In this document: positions 8,325 through 17,724 of the stretch, piece after piece | How positions within the stretch are numbered: position 1 is the stretch's first letter | How the letters are laid out: every line of letters starts with the position of its first letter | Assembly (NCBI GenBank): GCA_049602155.1 | Contig: JBMYRH010000020.1 | Span: 21,696-85,695, forward strand | Origin: JBMYRH01 sp049602155 | GTDB lineage: Bacteria; Myxococcota_A; UBA9042; PHBI01; JBMYRH01 | Reading direction: 5' to 3' | Length of the DNA stretch: 64,000 bases | The notes under the pieces: model-generated | The model's input: the letters and a program-made list of their open reading frames with translations, nothing else | What the model was told of the DNA's origin: nothing | Databases searched by the model: none | Program-made: the position numbers and the translations under genes

Positions 8325-10451
8325 ATGCAGTTAGCTCAACGTATTCTGTGCGCCGCGATCTTCACTTTAGCGGCCTGCGGCGACACCAACGATCCGCTCA
8401 TAGCACCCGATAACGGTGACGCGAGCCCCAGCGACGACATCGCGGCGACGGGGCCCAGCTGTGAGAGCAACGCCGACTGCGGGGAGGCACCGAGCGCCTG
8501 CGCCCTCGTCGTCTGCGTCGACGCTGTGTGCGTCACGCGAGACCAAGCGGACGGCGCGCCCTGTGACGATGGAGAGCCTTGCAGCCTCGAGTCCACTTGC
8601 CTCTCCGGCGTCTGCGAATCCGGGACAGCTTGGCAGGACTGCGACGACGGCAATCCATGCACCGCCGACGGGTGCCAGCCCGGCTCAGGGTGCACACACT
8701 CTGCGCTGACGGGCCCCTGTGATGATGGCAACCCATGCACGACGGGCGACATCTGCGCCGAGGGGACCTGCGCGGGGAGCGACTCTGGCCTCTGTACGTG
8801 CCAAAACGACGCCGACTGCGCCGCCTTCGGAGATACGGACCTCTGCAACGGAAGCCTCGTCTGCGTCGCAGGCCAATGCACCATCGACACCGACACTGCA
8901 GTGACGTGCCCAGCTGCAGGCCCCTGCGAGGAGAGCGCCTGCGACCCGAGCACCGGGCAATGCGTGACGACAGCCCTCGCGGACGGGAGCCCCTGCAGCG
9001 ACGGCGACAGCTGCACTGGAGGCGATGTCTGCGCCGATGCGCTCTGCGTGGGGACACCACAATGCCCTTGCGAGACCGTCTCCGACTGCGATGCCTTTGA
9101 AGATGGTGACCTTTGCAACGGGGTCCTGAGCTGCACCGACGGGTTCTGTGGAGTCGACCTAGACACTATCGTCACCTGCGAGGATGCGCTACCGCTCGAC
9201 TGTGTGGCGGTCACCTGCACCCCAGAGAGCGGACTGTGCGAGACGTCCACGGTCGCAGATGGCAGCCCTTGCGAGTCCTCCGACGCCTGTATCGAAGGCG
9301 CTCAATGCAACGGGGGCCTGTGCGCAGGTGGCCAAGCGAGGGACTGCAACGACTCAAACCCTTGCACCATCGACCTTTGCGCCGCGGGACTTGGCTGCGA
9401 ACATCAGGCCGCCGACGGACAGCCCTGTGACGATGGAGACGCGTGCACCAGTGGGGACATCTGTGACGATAAAGTCTGTGTCGGCCCCAATGACGTCTGC
9501 GTGTGTGGTGATGGGTTCTGCTCTACCCAGGAGGCCAACGACTGCAGCTGCCCGGTGGATTGCGGTGACTGCAACAAGTGTGGAAACGGCGTGTGCGATC
9601 CCGGCGAGGAGCAGAGCTGCCCGCAGGACTGCGGTGGCGGCACTGGGGGCATGACCTGCGGCGACGGCATCTGTGACCTCGGCGAGGAGTTCACCTGCCC
9701 ACAAGATTGTGGCGGCGGCGCCGGTTCCTGCGGAGATGGGGTCTGCGACTTCGGTGAAGAGATCCTCTGCCCGCAAGACTGCGGCGGCGGGGGGACAGGC
9801 GCCTGTGGAGACGGTGTCTGCGAAGCGGGAGAGAGCCTGCTCTGCCCTGAAGACTGCTGCGGTGATGGCGTCTGCGATCTCGGCGAAGAGTTCCTCTGCC
9901 CTGAGGACTGTGGCGGCGGCGGGCTCTGCGACAACGTGTGCGACGCCTTCTTGGATCAAATCTTGTGCCCCTCAGACTGCTGCGGCGACGGGATGTGTGA
10001 TGGCACCTTCGAGGACGAACAATCTTGCCCCATCGACTGCGCGGAGTCGGTCTGCGGCGACGGCACCTGTGAGCTGACTGAAGACAGCGGCAATTGCCCT
10101 GAAGACTGCGAACCACCAGCCCTCTGCGGCAATCTGATCTGCGAAGACGGAGAGGACGAAGACTCCTGCGCGGTCGACTGCGCCCCAGACATCGTCGAGG
10201 ACGACGGTGACACGTCAGATGCCGGGGCTAATGACGCAGGTGACGCTGAAGAGCCCCTCAGCGACACAGCGGAGGACGTGGAGATCGGGCCAGAAGACAC
10301 CGGGGCAGCCGACGCCAGCAGTCTCGCGGATACCGGCGCGAGTTCCCAAGACGTCGAGGATACGGTAATCACTGGGGAGATGCTCGACACTGAGGCCCCC
10401 CCGAGTGAGGATGTCGCGAGCGACACTGAAGCATCTGACGCTGTCGATTAA
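8325..10451 (+). CDS. Cysteine-rich repeat lipoprotein with acidic tail
   Basis: 708 residues. The lipobox LAAC follows the signal MQLAQRILCAAIFT. Residues of about 45-390 hold disulfide-type repeats of the form CDDGNPCTxDxC and CNGxLxCxxGxC common in myxobacterial surface proteins. Residues of about 395-615 hold at least eight short repeats on the pattern CGDGxCxxGEExxCPxDC. The last 90 residues are Asp/Glu/Ser/Thr/Ala-rich with no cysteines. ATG 8325 is preferred over ATG 8319 because GAGG (8314-8317) is correctly spaced from the former. The cysteine density implies export and oxidative folding. There is no catalytic motif; the likely role is surface scaffold or adhesion. Confidence 0.75.
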   Translation: MQLAQRILCAAIFTLAACGDTNDPLIAPDNGDASPSDDIAATGPSCESNADCGEAPSACALVVCVDAVCVTRDQADGAPCDDGEPCSLESTCLSGVCESGTAWQDCDDGNPCTADGCQPGSGCTHSALTGPCDDGNPCTTGDICAEGTCAGSDSGLCTCQNDADCAAFGDTDLCNGSLVCVAGQCTIDTDTAVTCPAAGPCEESACDPSTGQCVTTALADGSPCSDGDSCTGGDVCADALCVGTPQCPCETVSDCDAFEDGDLCNGVLSCTDGFCGVDLDTIVTCEDALPLDCVAVTCTPESGLCETSTVADGSPCESSDACIEGAQCNGGLCAGGQARDCNDSNPCTIDLCAAGLGCEHQAADGQPCDDGDACTSGDICDDKVCVGPNDVCVCGDGFCSTQEANDCSCPVDCGDCNKCGNGVCDPGEEQSCPQDCGGGTGGMTCGDGICDLGEEFTCPQDCGGGAGSCGDGVCDFGEEILCPQDCGGGGTGACGDGVCEAGESLLCPEDCCGDGVCDLGEEFLCPEDCGGGGLCDNVCDAFLDQILCPSDCCGDGMCDGTFEDEQSCPIDCAESVCGDGTCELTEDSGNCPEDCEPPALCGNLICEDGEDEDSCAVDCAPDIVEDDGDTSDAGANDAGDAEEPLSDTAEDVEIGPEDTGAADASSLADTGASSQDVEDTVITGEMLDTEAPPSEDVASDTEASDAVD

Positions 10452-10473
10452 GACAGCACCTAGGAGGACGTCG

Positions 10474-11376
10474 ATGCGAACTAAAAGCTGGATAGCAGGC
10501 GCAGCTCTGATGTGGCTGGCAGTCGGGTGTGGCGGGAGCAACGCCAGCCGAGACGGCGAGATTGAGTGGATCGACAACAGCACCCAGGACTGCGAGGACA
10601 TCTCGCAAGCCCTCTGTGACTACGCAAAGAAGCACGAGCCTAACCTCAAAATACTCGCGGGTAAGGCTGATGATGCCGCCACGGATGTCTCTGATGGCAT
10701 GCCCGCAGCGCTCAAGAATCGCGCTGAGGTCGCGCTCGAGTTCGCCCTCGCGCTCCAAGCCTACGCCGTCCCGAGTGAGTCCGATCTCGGCTTGGCTGCA
10801 GCGACCGAGACCATGCGCCAGCAGTGCATCTCTGAGTGTGTGAGGTCTGAACTAGAGTCCTTGAAGCAGCGGGTCTCGAGTCAAATCCCCGCGAGCGCCA
10901 TCAATGACTTCGTCGAGGAGGCCCGCTCAAGCGTCAACCTGTCTTGTAAGGGTACGGGGAGCATGTCCCACGTGACAAACGACTGTTTGGCGCGCGTCAA
11001 CCCGGCTCAGAAGGCGCGCATTTGGCTTCAGAATCGCTCTGACAACCGCTTTCGAGCCCCCCTCAAGGCGCTCATCACCTCCATCTCCCCGGTCCAACAG
11101 CTGGTGCTCTTCAAGACCGAGATGGCCCTGAACTTCGCGAGCTTGAGTGATGACGACCTCGATGCGCTCTACTACGCGCTCATCGCAGCTAAGACGGCCG
11201 CCAACGGCTTCATCCGACTCTGCGACGTGACTCATCGAGCCATGCCTCTGAGGGTCCTCGACCCTATCGAGAGCTGGACCTCCAGCGTCGCCGAGATTAC
11301 GGGGGCCATCGACACGACGGCGAGCAAATGTGGCTCCGGGTGTTCCCCGGCGTGGAGAGAGGCTGCGGGCCGCTAA
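10474..11376 (+). CDS. Lipoprotein of unknown function
   Basis: 300 residues starting MRTKSWIAGAALMWLAVGCGG, with a clear lipobox (AVGC). The start has TAGGAGG upstream at 10461-10467. The mature protein is largely helical with six or more cysteines (CEDISQALCDY, QQCISECV, SLCRVT-type pairs), which suggests a small disulfide-stabilised helical bundle. I recognise no family. It begins 22 bases after the stop of the cysteine-rich lipoprotein, so the two are probably co-transcribed and act together at the envelope. Confidence 0.65.
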   Translation: MRTKSWIAGAALMWLAVGCGGSNASRDGEIEWIDNSTQDCEDISQALCDYAKKHEPNLKILAGKADDAATDVSDGMPAALKNRAEVALEFALALQAYAVPSESDLGLAAATETMRQQCISECVRSELESLKQRVSSQIPASAINDFVEEARSSVNLSCKGTGSMSHVTNDCLARVNPAQKARIWLQNRSDNRFRAPLKALITSISPVQQLVLFKTEMALNFASLSDDDLDALYYALIAAKTAANGFIRLCDVTHRAMPLRVLDPIESWTSSVAEITGAIDTTASKCGSGCSPAWREAAGR

Positions 11377-11667
11377 TCAGGGGCTCATACGGTGCTGCCC
11401 CCCTCGCACCACTCGCACTCTATCGGCTCAGTCGGCTAGGAACCTCTGTGATGCCGGTGTGCCCCCGAGCCTCTACCCAGGGCGTGATAGCCCCCCGGAG
11501 GGCCCGCTTTGAGCTCATTGGGCGACCTATGATCGCCATGACAGCATCGCCAAACACCCGCTCGAACTCGCTCAGGACGTCAAAGGACGCATCGACGGCC
11601 ACATCTCACCATGAGTGCATGTGCCGCGTCGGGCGACTCGATGGAAGCCCCGCCGCCCTGCCCTGGG
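11377..11667. other. Gene-free gap between convergent lipoprotein genes
   Basis: 291 bases between the stops of two convergent lipoprotein genes. Frames open across it are Arg/Ser/Pro-rich on both strands and lack ribosome-binding sites. I see no convincing hairpin with a T-run, tRNA or repeat. Confidence 0.4.
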
Positions 11668-14600
11668 CTACTCAGCCACGCAGCAGAGGTCGGGGTTGCC
11701 GTCCATGTCATCGTCAGCGAGCAAGCGCATGCGCCGAAGGGGCTCTCCCGGATATATCGACGTCATCACGACGACCGCGTCGTCAAAACATCCAGACGCC
11801 GCAATGCTGCTCGTGCTCATCGCTCCCGCGAGCAACAGGTCGGCAGGTGCAGGCGCCCCAATGTCTGGCTGGATGCGCTTCACAACCGCGCTCGTCTCTC
11901 CGCCGTCATTGATGGCGAAGCTAAGGAGCCCCCAACCATCGGCATTTGTTGCCAAATCAAACGGGCGTGGCTGAACCCCTGGTGCAGCCTCCACAAATTC
12001 CGCGAGTTGGTAATCAACAGACTTGAACACCTCCTGCACTACCTCTGCGCTTTCCGGGTGAGCTTTGATGAGCCAGAAGCCCTGCGGGCCCTTGCTCATC
12101 GCCGCGATCAGCACCATGCCGTCCGGCAACACTGCGATTGCAGGGCGCGTCTGAATGGACAGCCCCCCTTGACTCGGATTGAGGACCTGCATGGGCCCCG
12201 TATCTCCGTCAAAGGTCATCCACTGAAGCGCGATACCTCCGCCGCTTACCCAGGTCACCACAGCGCGGCCATCTTTCAGACTCGTGATCGCCGGAGAATG
12301 CTTGCTCTCAGCGCCATTACCGAGCGCAGCGCCATTACCGAGCGGCGTCACACCTTCGGACAGGAGCCCTCCATTGCCATCGACACGCAATACGCCGACA
12401 AGCCCGCCGCCTGCGCCGCCCAGTGAGTAGAGCGTCGAGATAAACACGTCGTCACCCGACGGACCGTAAGCGACATCCACGCGCCCCAAGAGCTCAACGC
12501 CGTCAGCCAAGACCTGCAACTCAGCCCACAACCCGATAGGCTGCGAGGGTGTGGAGCGCATTAAGAACACGCCGCCTTGGTTGACGGTGCGGTAGGCGAT
12601 AGCCATGCGCCCGTCGCTCCTGCGGGCGAGGGCCGGGGCCCCGATGGTAGGCGACACCAACCCCTGAGAGGCGGTCTGCCCCTGAACGGGATCTGCCAGC
12701 CCCGTGGGATCCGCGTTACCAAATTCGGTCACATAGACCTGCTCCGCCGTCGCCCACGTCACATACTGGACGCCATTCGGGGCCATGACGGCGTCGGTCA
12801 GGGGCCAAGATTCTTGTCCGCCCACGTCACCGCTGAAGCCCACTTCGTATGCGATCAAGGACTTCAGCTCTGAATCGTTCGCACAGCTGCCGCAATCTGC
12901 GGGACACGTCGAGCCCGTCTCCGGAGGGTCTACGTTCGGCTGACAAATCTGGTCCGGTGAGCCGCCAAAACAGCAATCATCTCCATCGAAGTCGTAGGCG
13001 TCGCAGAGGTAGGCTGCGTCGCAGATGTTGTCATTGATCCACCCCGTCGGCTGGCAGCTGACTTGGTCGCAAGACGGGCTCTCCCCGTCGGCACAACTCA
13101 CACCACAATCACCCGCATCCCACTGGTACGCGTCACACTGTAGCCCCACGTCACATTGACCGTCGCCGAGCGCCGAAGCCGGCAGACAGCCCGTCTGATC
13201 ACAGCTCTGGATGCCGCCGGGGTCGCACGCTATGCAATCGCCATTGTCCCAGCTCTGCGCCTCACACTGAAAGGCAAAATCGCACGTTCCGTTTCCAAGC
13301 CAGTCCGTGGGTAAACAGGCGTTGCCGAAGCAATTCAGAGCCGTCCCATCTGCGCAGCAATCCCCGTCGTCAAAGTTCGCTTGGGGGCAGTTGAACTTAC
13401 CGTCACAGATGTCATTGCCGACGCTGCTGTTCTCAACACATGTCCCCGCGCAGCTCTTGGACTGCCCAGGCGCGCAGCAGTCTCCGTCATCGAGCTCAAA
13501 TTCCTCACAGTTCAAGGCTTGGTTGCAGATGTCGTTACCGAGCAGTGCGGCCGCCACACACACGTCGTTGCAGCCCTTCACCTGCCCAGATGGACAGCAG
13601 TCGCCACCGTCCCAGTTCGCCTCCTCACAATTCAGGCCTCCATCACAGATGCCGTTGCCGGAGGCTGCCTGCGGGACACAAGCCCCCGAGCACCCCTCAA
13701 GCTTGCCATCGGCGCAGCAGTCGCCGCCGTCCCATTCTGTCGCCGCACAGTCCAAGGCAGCCTCGCAGATCCCATTGCCCAGCGCGACACCCGCCACACA
13801 GGTCCCGTCACAGCCCAAGCCCTCCCCGGCGTCGGTGTCGCAGACGCATGCGCCACAATCTTGCGGGCATGAACCGCAGTCCTCCTGAAACACGGAGTCG
13901 CAGTAGGCATCTCCACAGTGGTCGCAAATGGTGCACGCCGAGGCCTGCGCCACACATGTATCGTCCCACGCGGCATCGCAGCATTGGGGTAAATCATCGC
14001 AGACCTGTGCACTGCATTCAGCCACCGCGCAGCTCCCTGAGTCATGTGATGCGCAGCAACTGTCCGCTCCCCAGTAGTCTAGTAAGTCCGGGGTAGAACT
14101 CACCAAAAGCCAGGCTCGATTACCCTCCTCCATCGGGCAGCCAGATCGGTGGGGCTCCACAGCGTTGGCGGTCCCCACCAAGGCCTGTGCCTCCTCCAAC
14201 GTCTCGCTCTGACCATGGGCGCAGACGAACCCAACTGTCGCCGTCGCGGCGTCGAAATCGGCCTTGGTCGCCGGCAGCTCCCATCCCTGAGGCGATCCCG
14301 CAAACTCGGCGACCATGAAGGACGACGCCCCGTCTCCGTCGGTCACCGCCTTTAAAACGAGGTAGCCGTCGACGTCCCACGCGGTCTCTCCCTCGATGGT
14401 GTAGAGGCTCGGCTCTCCGCCCGCCTCCGGGACGACGCTGACCTCTGACTCACCGATGGTGATCGCGAGCTGTCCCGCTCCGTATAAGACGGTCGGCTCG
14501 GGCGGCGTGGTCGTATCTGGCTCCTCGACCACGTCCCCGGGCTCGCCAGCGTCATCGGCCGCATCAACGTCGGTCTCCGCGACGTCGTCGACCACATCCG

Positions 14601-15039
14601 CAGGCTCCACCACATCATCAAGCGGCCCCGTCACATCCTCCGGCGGCTCCACCACATCAGGAGCGACCTCGACATCGGGCTCAGGCACCACGTCTTCTAC
14701 GCACTGCCCGGTCGTCGTCTCGCAGCTGAACCCGTCCTGCTCACAGGTCACCAACGTGAACTCGTCCCACGCCGTATCCGGCCGGCATACAGAGCAAAGG
14801 TCGCCAGGCTTATCTTGGCCGGCGAGGTAACACTCCCCTGCGATGAAGCACGCGTTATCTTTGAGCGGCCCCTTCACGCACTGCCCCGACGGGCTGCAGC
14901 TCGACTCGTAACAGCCACCGGCCGTCGCGCAATCAAGGTCACTCTGACAGCTGACCTCAAGGTCGATCTGCCCACACGCCACGAGCGCGCTACACAAGAG
15001 GCCCAAGGCCAACCAGCGCATTGATTCTCTGTAAGACAT
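11668..15039 (-). CDS. Large lipoprotein with seven Notch/LNR-like repeats and a beta-propeller-like C-terminus
   Basis: 1123 residues. The signal peptide MRWLALGLLCSALVACG ends in the lipobox LVAC. Next come a short cysteine-rich segment, a Pro/Asp/Val-rich linker of about 60 residues, and a beta domain at residues of about 190-330. Residues of about 395-680 hold seven repeats on the pattern CxxxCxxxxxxGNGICDxxxNCxxxxWDGGDC, the spacing of Lin12/Notch (LNR) modules with the acidic Ca-ligand positions kept. The last 430 residues carry repeated strands (GAPALARRSDGRMAIAYRTV, RPAIAVLPDGMVLIAAM) typical of a beta-propeller. ATG 15039 has GGAGG five bases upstream; 15021 is possible. It is probably a surface binding protein. 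Confidence 0.75.
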   Translation of the reverse strand: MSYRESMRWLALGLLCSALVACGQIDLEVSCQSDLDCATAGGCYESSCSPSGQCVKGPLKDNACFIAGECYLAGQDKPGDLCSVCRPDTAWDEFTLVTCEQDGFSCETTTGQCVEDVVPEPDVEVAPDVVEPPEDVTGPLDDVVEPADVVDDVAETDVDAADDAGEPGDVVEEPDTTTPPEPTVLYGAGQLAITIGESEVSVVPEAGGEPSLYTIEGETAWDVDGYLVLKAVTDGDGASSFMVAEFAGSPQGWELPATKADFDAATATVGFVCAHGQSETLEEAQALVGTANAVEPHRSGCPMEEGNRAWLLVSSTPDLLDYWGADSCCASHDSGSCAVAECSAQVCDDLPQCCDAAWDDTCVAQASACTICDHCGDAYCDSVFQEDCGSCPQDCGACVCDTDAGEGLGCDGTCVAGVALGNGICEAALDCAATEWDGGDCCADGKLEGCSGACVPQAASGNGICDGGLNCEEANWDGGDCCPSGQVKGCNDVCVAAALLGNDICNQALNCEEFELDDGDCCAPGQSKSCAGTCVENSSVGNDICDGKFNCPQANFDDGDCCADGTALNCFGNACLPTDWLGNGTCDFAFQCEAQSWDNGDCIACDPGGIQSCDQTGCLPASALGDGQCDVGLQCDAYQWDAGDCGVSCADGESPSCDQVSCQPTGWINDNICDAAYLCDAYDFDGDDCCFGGSPDQICQPNVDPPETGSTCPADCGSCANDSELKSLIAYEVGFSGDVGGQESWPLTDAVMAPNGVQYVTWATAEQVYVTEFGNADPTGLADPVQGQTASQGLVSPTIGAPALARRSDGRMAIAYRTVNQGGVFLMRSTPSQPIGLWAELQVLADGVELLGRVDVAYGPSGDDVFISTLYSLGGAGGGLVGVLRVDGNGGLLSEGVTPLGNGAALGNGAESKHSPAITSLKDGRAVVTWVSGGGIALQWMTFDGDTGPMQVLNPSQGGLSIQTRPAIAVLPDGMVLIAAMSKGPQGFWLIKAHPESAEVVQEVFKSVDYQLAEFVEAAPGVQPRPFDLATNADGWGLLSFAINDGGETSAVVKRIQPDIGAPAPADLLLAGAMSTSSIAASGCFDDAVVVMTSIYPGEPLRRMRLLADDDMDGNPDLCCVAE

Positions 15040-15183
15040 TTCGCCTCCACCGCGCCACTGCACGACACCGGTTCACTCTCTGCGCTCCTTATACCCTCAC
15101 ACCCCTACTGATGTCAGGCTCACTTACCACTTGCCCTAATCGAAGCGCCCTACCCACGCCAATTTCGACACACTGCGCCCAAC

Positions 15184-15243
15184 CACTGAACAAAACACTG
15201 CACAAACCACTGAACAAACTTGCGTGATGAAACTTTGTTCAGT
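15184..15243. promoter_or_regulatory. Candidate LexA operator array: three 12-bp direct repeats plus one inverted copy
   Basis: ACTGAACAAA at 15185-15194, ACTGCACAAA at 15197-15206 and ACTGAACAAA at 15209-15218 form an exact 12-bp tandem. The reverse complement TTTGTTCAGT follows at 15234-15243. The core CTGAAC/GTTCAG is the half-site reported for delta-proteobacterial LexA. The array lies 62-122 bases upstream of the lexA start codon, which suggests autoregulation. Confidence 0.6.
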
Positions 15244-15248
15244 AGTGT
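15220..15248 (+). promoter_or_regulatory. Probable lexA promoter with operator in the spacer
   Basis: TTGCGT (15220-15225), a 17-base spacer, and TAGTGT (15243-15248). The inverted operator copy TTTGTTCAGT occupies the end of the spacer and touches the -10, the expected geometry for repression. Confidence 0.45.
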
Positions 15249-15305
15249 CGTCTTCAGTCGCGGCGCTCTGCTGCGCCCTCCCCTCTCCTTCAGGAGCACC
15301 CTCAC

Positions 15306-15977
15306 ATGGCCAAGACGACCAAGAATTCGCACGTCACCCTGCCTAAGGCCCCGAAAGGTGCTTCCCCGCTCACAGCGCGCCAAGCTGAAGTGCTCGGAGT
15401 CCTGGAGCGCTCGATACACGCCCGAGGCTACCCACCCACGATCCGTGAGATGGGCGCTGAGCTCGGGATACGGTCACCCCAGGGCGTCAGCGATCACCTC
15501 GCGGCCCTTGAGCGGAAGGGATACATCCACCGCACCGCCGCACAGAGTCGCTCATGTGTCCCTGTAGCGATGAGCGACGACACCATCGAGATCCCGCTCT
15601 TCGATGGCCGCGTGGCTGCAGGTCAGCCCGCGTTAGCCGTGGACAGTCAGCGGGATACCCTCCGCGTAAGCCGGACGCTGCTGCGAAAGGCCAAGAACGT
15701 CTTCGCCCTCGAGGTCCAAGGGGACTCGATGACCGGTGATGGCATCTACGACGGCGACGTGGTCTTCGTAGAGCGTGATGAGCGGGCGCGTGAAGACGAC
15801 ATCGCGGTGATCCGCGTCGAGGACTCTGTGACGATCAAGCGGCGGCGACGAGATGAACTCGGGCTGCGCCTCCTGTCCTCGAACCCGGCGCATAGCGACA
15901 TCGTGATTCGTGCAGACGAGGCCCGTGATGTGGCCGTCGTGGGCCGCGTCGTCGGTGTCTATCGTGCCCTAAACTAA
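15306..15977 (+). CDS. lexA: LexA repressor, SOS response
   Basis: 223 residues. The winged-helix N-domain contains LTARQAEVLGVL and YPPTIREMGAELGIRSPQGV (recognition helix). The C-terminal S24 peptidase domain has the self-cleavage bond Ala105-Gly106 (RVAAGQP), the catalytic Ser141 (GDSMTGDGI) and the general-base Lys178 (VTIKRR). All functional residues are present, so RecA-stimulated autocleavage should work. The start ATG has CAGGAG about ten bases upstream. It is preceded by an array of CTGAAC-type sites and followed by a long hairpin terminator facing the convergent cyclase gene. Confidence 0.97.
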   Translation: MAKTTKNSHVTLPKAPKGASPLTARQAEVLGVLERSIHARGYPPTIREMGAELGIRSPQGVSDHLAALERKGYIHRTAAQSRSCVPVAMSDDTIEIPLFDGRVAAGQPALAVDSQRDTLRVSRTLLRKAKNVFALEVQGDSMTGDGIYDGDVVFVERDERAREDDIAVIRVEDSVTIKRRRRDELGLRLLSSNPAHSDIVIRADEARDVAVVGRVVGVYRALN

Positions 15978-15984
15978 ACCCCGA

Positions 15985-16050
15985 CCCCTTCGTGCCAGAT
16001 CCCGCGTCACCTCCCCCTAGTACAGCTGACGCGGCGCCTGGCACGAGGGG
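15985..16050. terminator. Long two-part hairpin between lexA and the cyclase gene
   Basis: CCCCTTCGTGCCAG (15985-15998) pairs with CTGGCACGAGGGG (16038-16050) with a single bulge. Inside, CCGCGTCA (16002-16009) pairs perfectly with TGACGCGG (16027-16034). It sits between two convergent stops, so it can terminate both transcripts. No T-run is obvious. Confidence 0.6.
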
Positions 16051-16062
16051 GCGCGGTCATCT

Positions 16063-17592
16063 TCATTCCTGGGAGATGGCCAAGGTGAAGACCTCGACTG
16101 GCTCTGTCCTCCCCTTCACCGAGTGCGCACCTTGAGGTGTCATCGCAGGGGACTCCTCGCCCATCTCGGCGAGGACCTCAGAGGTCACGAGGAGTGAGGT
16201 CTCCAGCCTCTTGTTGAGCGCCTCAACTCGGGCAGCGACGTTCACGGTGTCGCCGATGACGGCGTACTTGATGCGCGCCTCGTTACCGACGTTCCCCGCG
16301 ACAACAGGCCCGCTGTGGATACCAATGCGAATGCGGAGGCGGTCGACGCCACTTGGGCGCCAACGTGCCAGGGTGCCATCTGCAGCCCAAGTCTTATTAA
16401 GCGCCTCGACGGCCGCGAGCATCTCGCGAGCTGCTTCAAGGGCCTGCGCAGCGTGATCTTCGAGGGCAAGTGGTGCGCCAAAGATGGCGAGGATGCCGTC
16501 ACCTTCGAACTCGTTGATCATCCCTTGGCGCGCCAGGATGGGGGTCGCAGTGACCTCGAAGTACTGGTTGAGCAGGCCGATGATCTCCGTCGGAGCCAAG
16601 ACCTCGGCCAGGGACGAGTAGCCCGCGATATCCGCGAAGAGCACAGTGACCTCACGCTCTTCCCCTCCGAGGGTGACTTTGCTCGGATCAGCGACGATCT
16701 GCGTGACCACTTCAGGGGATACGTAGCGTGAAAACACATCCCGCACATCCTCAAATCGCTGCTCACTCTCGACCAACATCGCCTCGGTATGAGCAAGCCT
16801 CGCCCGGAGGTCAATCACGTCAAGTGCACGACGCTCGGCCCCACCCAGCTGCGACACACTGCCGTAGCGCAAGCCGAACCACACGTAAGCGCTCGTCGGC
16901 AGCGCAGCGGCCGTGACGATCTGAACCTTTTCAACGAGAGGGAAGCCTCCATCCCCCCCCATTTGAACGATGAGACCACTGTAGGCGACCGCGTCCGTAA
17001 GCATGGCGCAAAGCATGGCCAGGACAAGTCGAAGGAGATCAGGCAGCCACTTCAACCGGTTGACCATGAACTGGTAGCTCACGATCAACACGATGAAGTC
17101 CAGGGTGAACGCCCCCATCGAGGCGAGGCGCTCCTCGAGGTCCGGTAACGGTACGCCCGTCGCGTCCGGCCCCCCTCCCGCCAGGGGCGAATTCAGAACA
17201 TGCCACACAAGGAGCTCATGCAACCCGTGATGCAGAATCTGGATACACAAGATCCCCAAGAGCAGCCGCCGGGCCGATTGAGTGCCGTCGAAGACGTACA
17301 CCATGACTTGACCGGTAAGGAGCAGCGGGAGGAAGAGCGCTGTCCCCAGGGGGACTCGAGTACCCCAAAACAGCGGCACGTCGCCGCTCAGACCTAAGTC
17401 GCCGATGACAAAGAGCATCACCACCAGCATCCCCATCATCATCAGGAACGGAGCCCGACCGATGCGCTCTCTTGCGGCATGTAGGCCACACAAGAGGCTG
17501 GCTACGGCGACTATCTGAGCGAGTGTAAAGGCAGGATGCATCACCTCTTCAAAGAGCATATCCGAGGCGTTCTCGTCTACAGGAGGTCCCAT
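16063..17592 (-). CDS. Membrane-bound class III adenylate/guanylate cyclase
   Basis: 509 residues. The N-terminal 240 residues hold about six to seven hydrophobic segments (from FTLAQIVAVASLLCGL to ALPTSAYVWFGLRYG), then a coiled linker of about 40 residues, then a class III cyclase domain. Metal-binding Asp321 (LFADIAGYS) and Asp365 (EFEGDGILAIFG) and the transition-state Asn451/Arg455 (GDTVNVAARVE) are present. The two base-selecting positions are unusual: Glu361 where adenylate cyclases have Lys, and Ala444 where they have Asp or Thr. Product specificity is therefore open. The membrane part probably senses an envelope or ligand signal. GTG/ATG choices upstream have no strong SD; ATG 17592 is kept. 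Confidence 0.8.
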   Translation of the reverse strand: MGPPVDENASDMLFEEVMHPAFTLAQIVAVASLLCGLHAARERIGRAPFLMMMGMLVVMLFVIGDLGLSGDVPLFWGTRVPLGTALFLPLLLTGQVMVYVFDGTQSARRLLLGILCIQILHHGLHELLVWHVLNSPLAGGGPDATGVPLPDLEERLASMGAFTLDFIVLIVSYQFMVNRLKWLPDLLRLVLAMLCAMLTDAVAYSGLIVQMGGDGGFPLVEKVQIVTAAALPTSAYVWFGLRYGSVSQLGGAERRALDVIDLRARLAHTEAMLVESEQRFEDVRDVFSRYVSPEVVTQIVADPSKVTLGGEEREVTVLFADIAGYSSLAEVLAPTEIIGLLNQYFEVTATPILARQGMINEFEGDGILAIFGAPLALEDHAAQALEAAREMLAAVEALNKTWAADGTLARWRPSGVDRLRIRIGIHSGPVVAGNVGNEARIKYAVIGDTVNVAARVEALNKRLETSLLVTSEVLAEMGEESPAMTPQGAHSVKGRTEPVEVFTLAISQE

Positions 17593-17724
17593 AACGCATT
17601 GGCCAACTGGATGCGGCCGTGACCTGTGAGGTATCGTCTAACAGGCGGATTTTATCCGTCCTAACGTTGACAATTTGGGTGGCACCGCCTATCCACCCGG
17701 CACTCAAACGTGGAGGACTCCGAC

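Noticed and set aside
8336..9250. 304-codon open frame on the minus strand opposite the cysteine-rich lipoprotein
   Set aside because: Its Ser/Gln/Pro-rich composition mirrors the Cys/Asp/Gly codons of the real gene; no SD or known domain.
15184..15218. Possible iteron/origin because of three 12-bp direct repeats
   Set aside because: No rep gene, AT-rich DUE or DnaA boxes; location at the lexA promoter and the CTGAAC core fit an operator.
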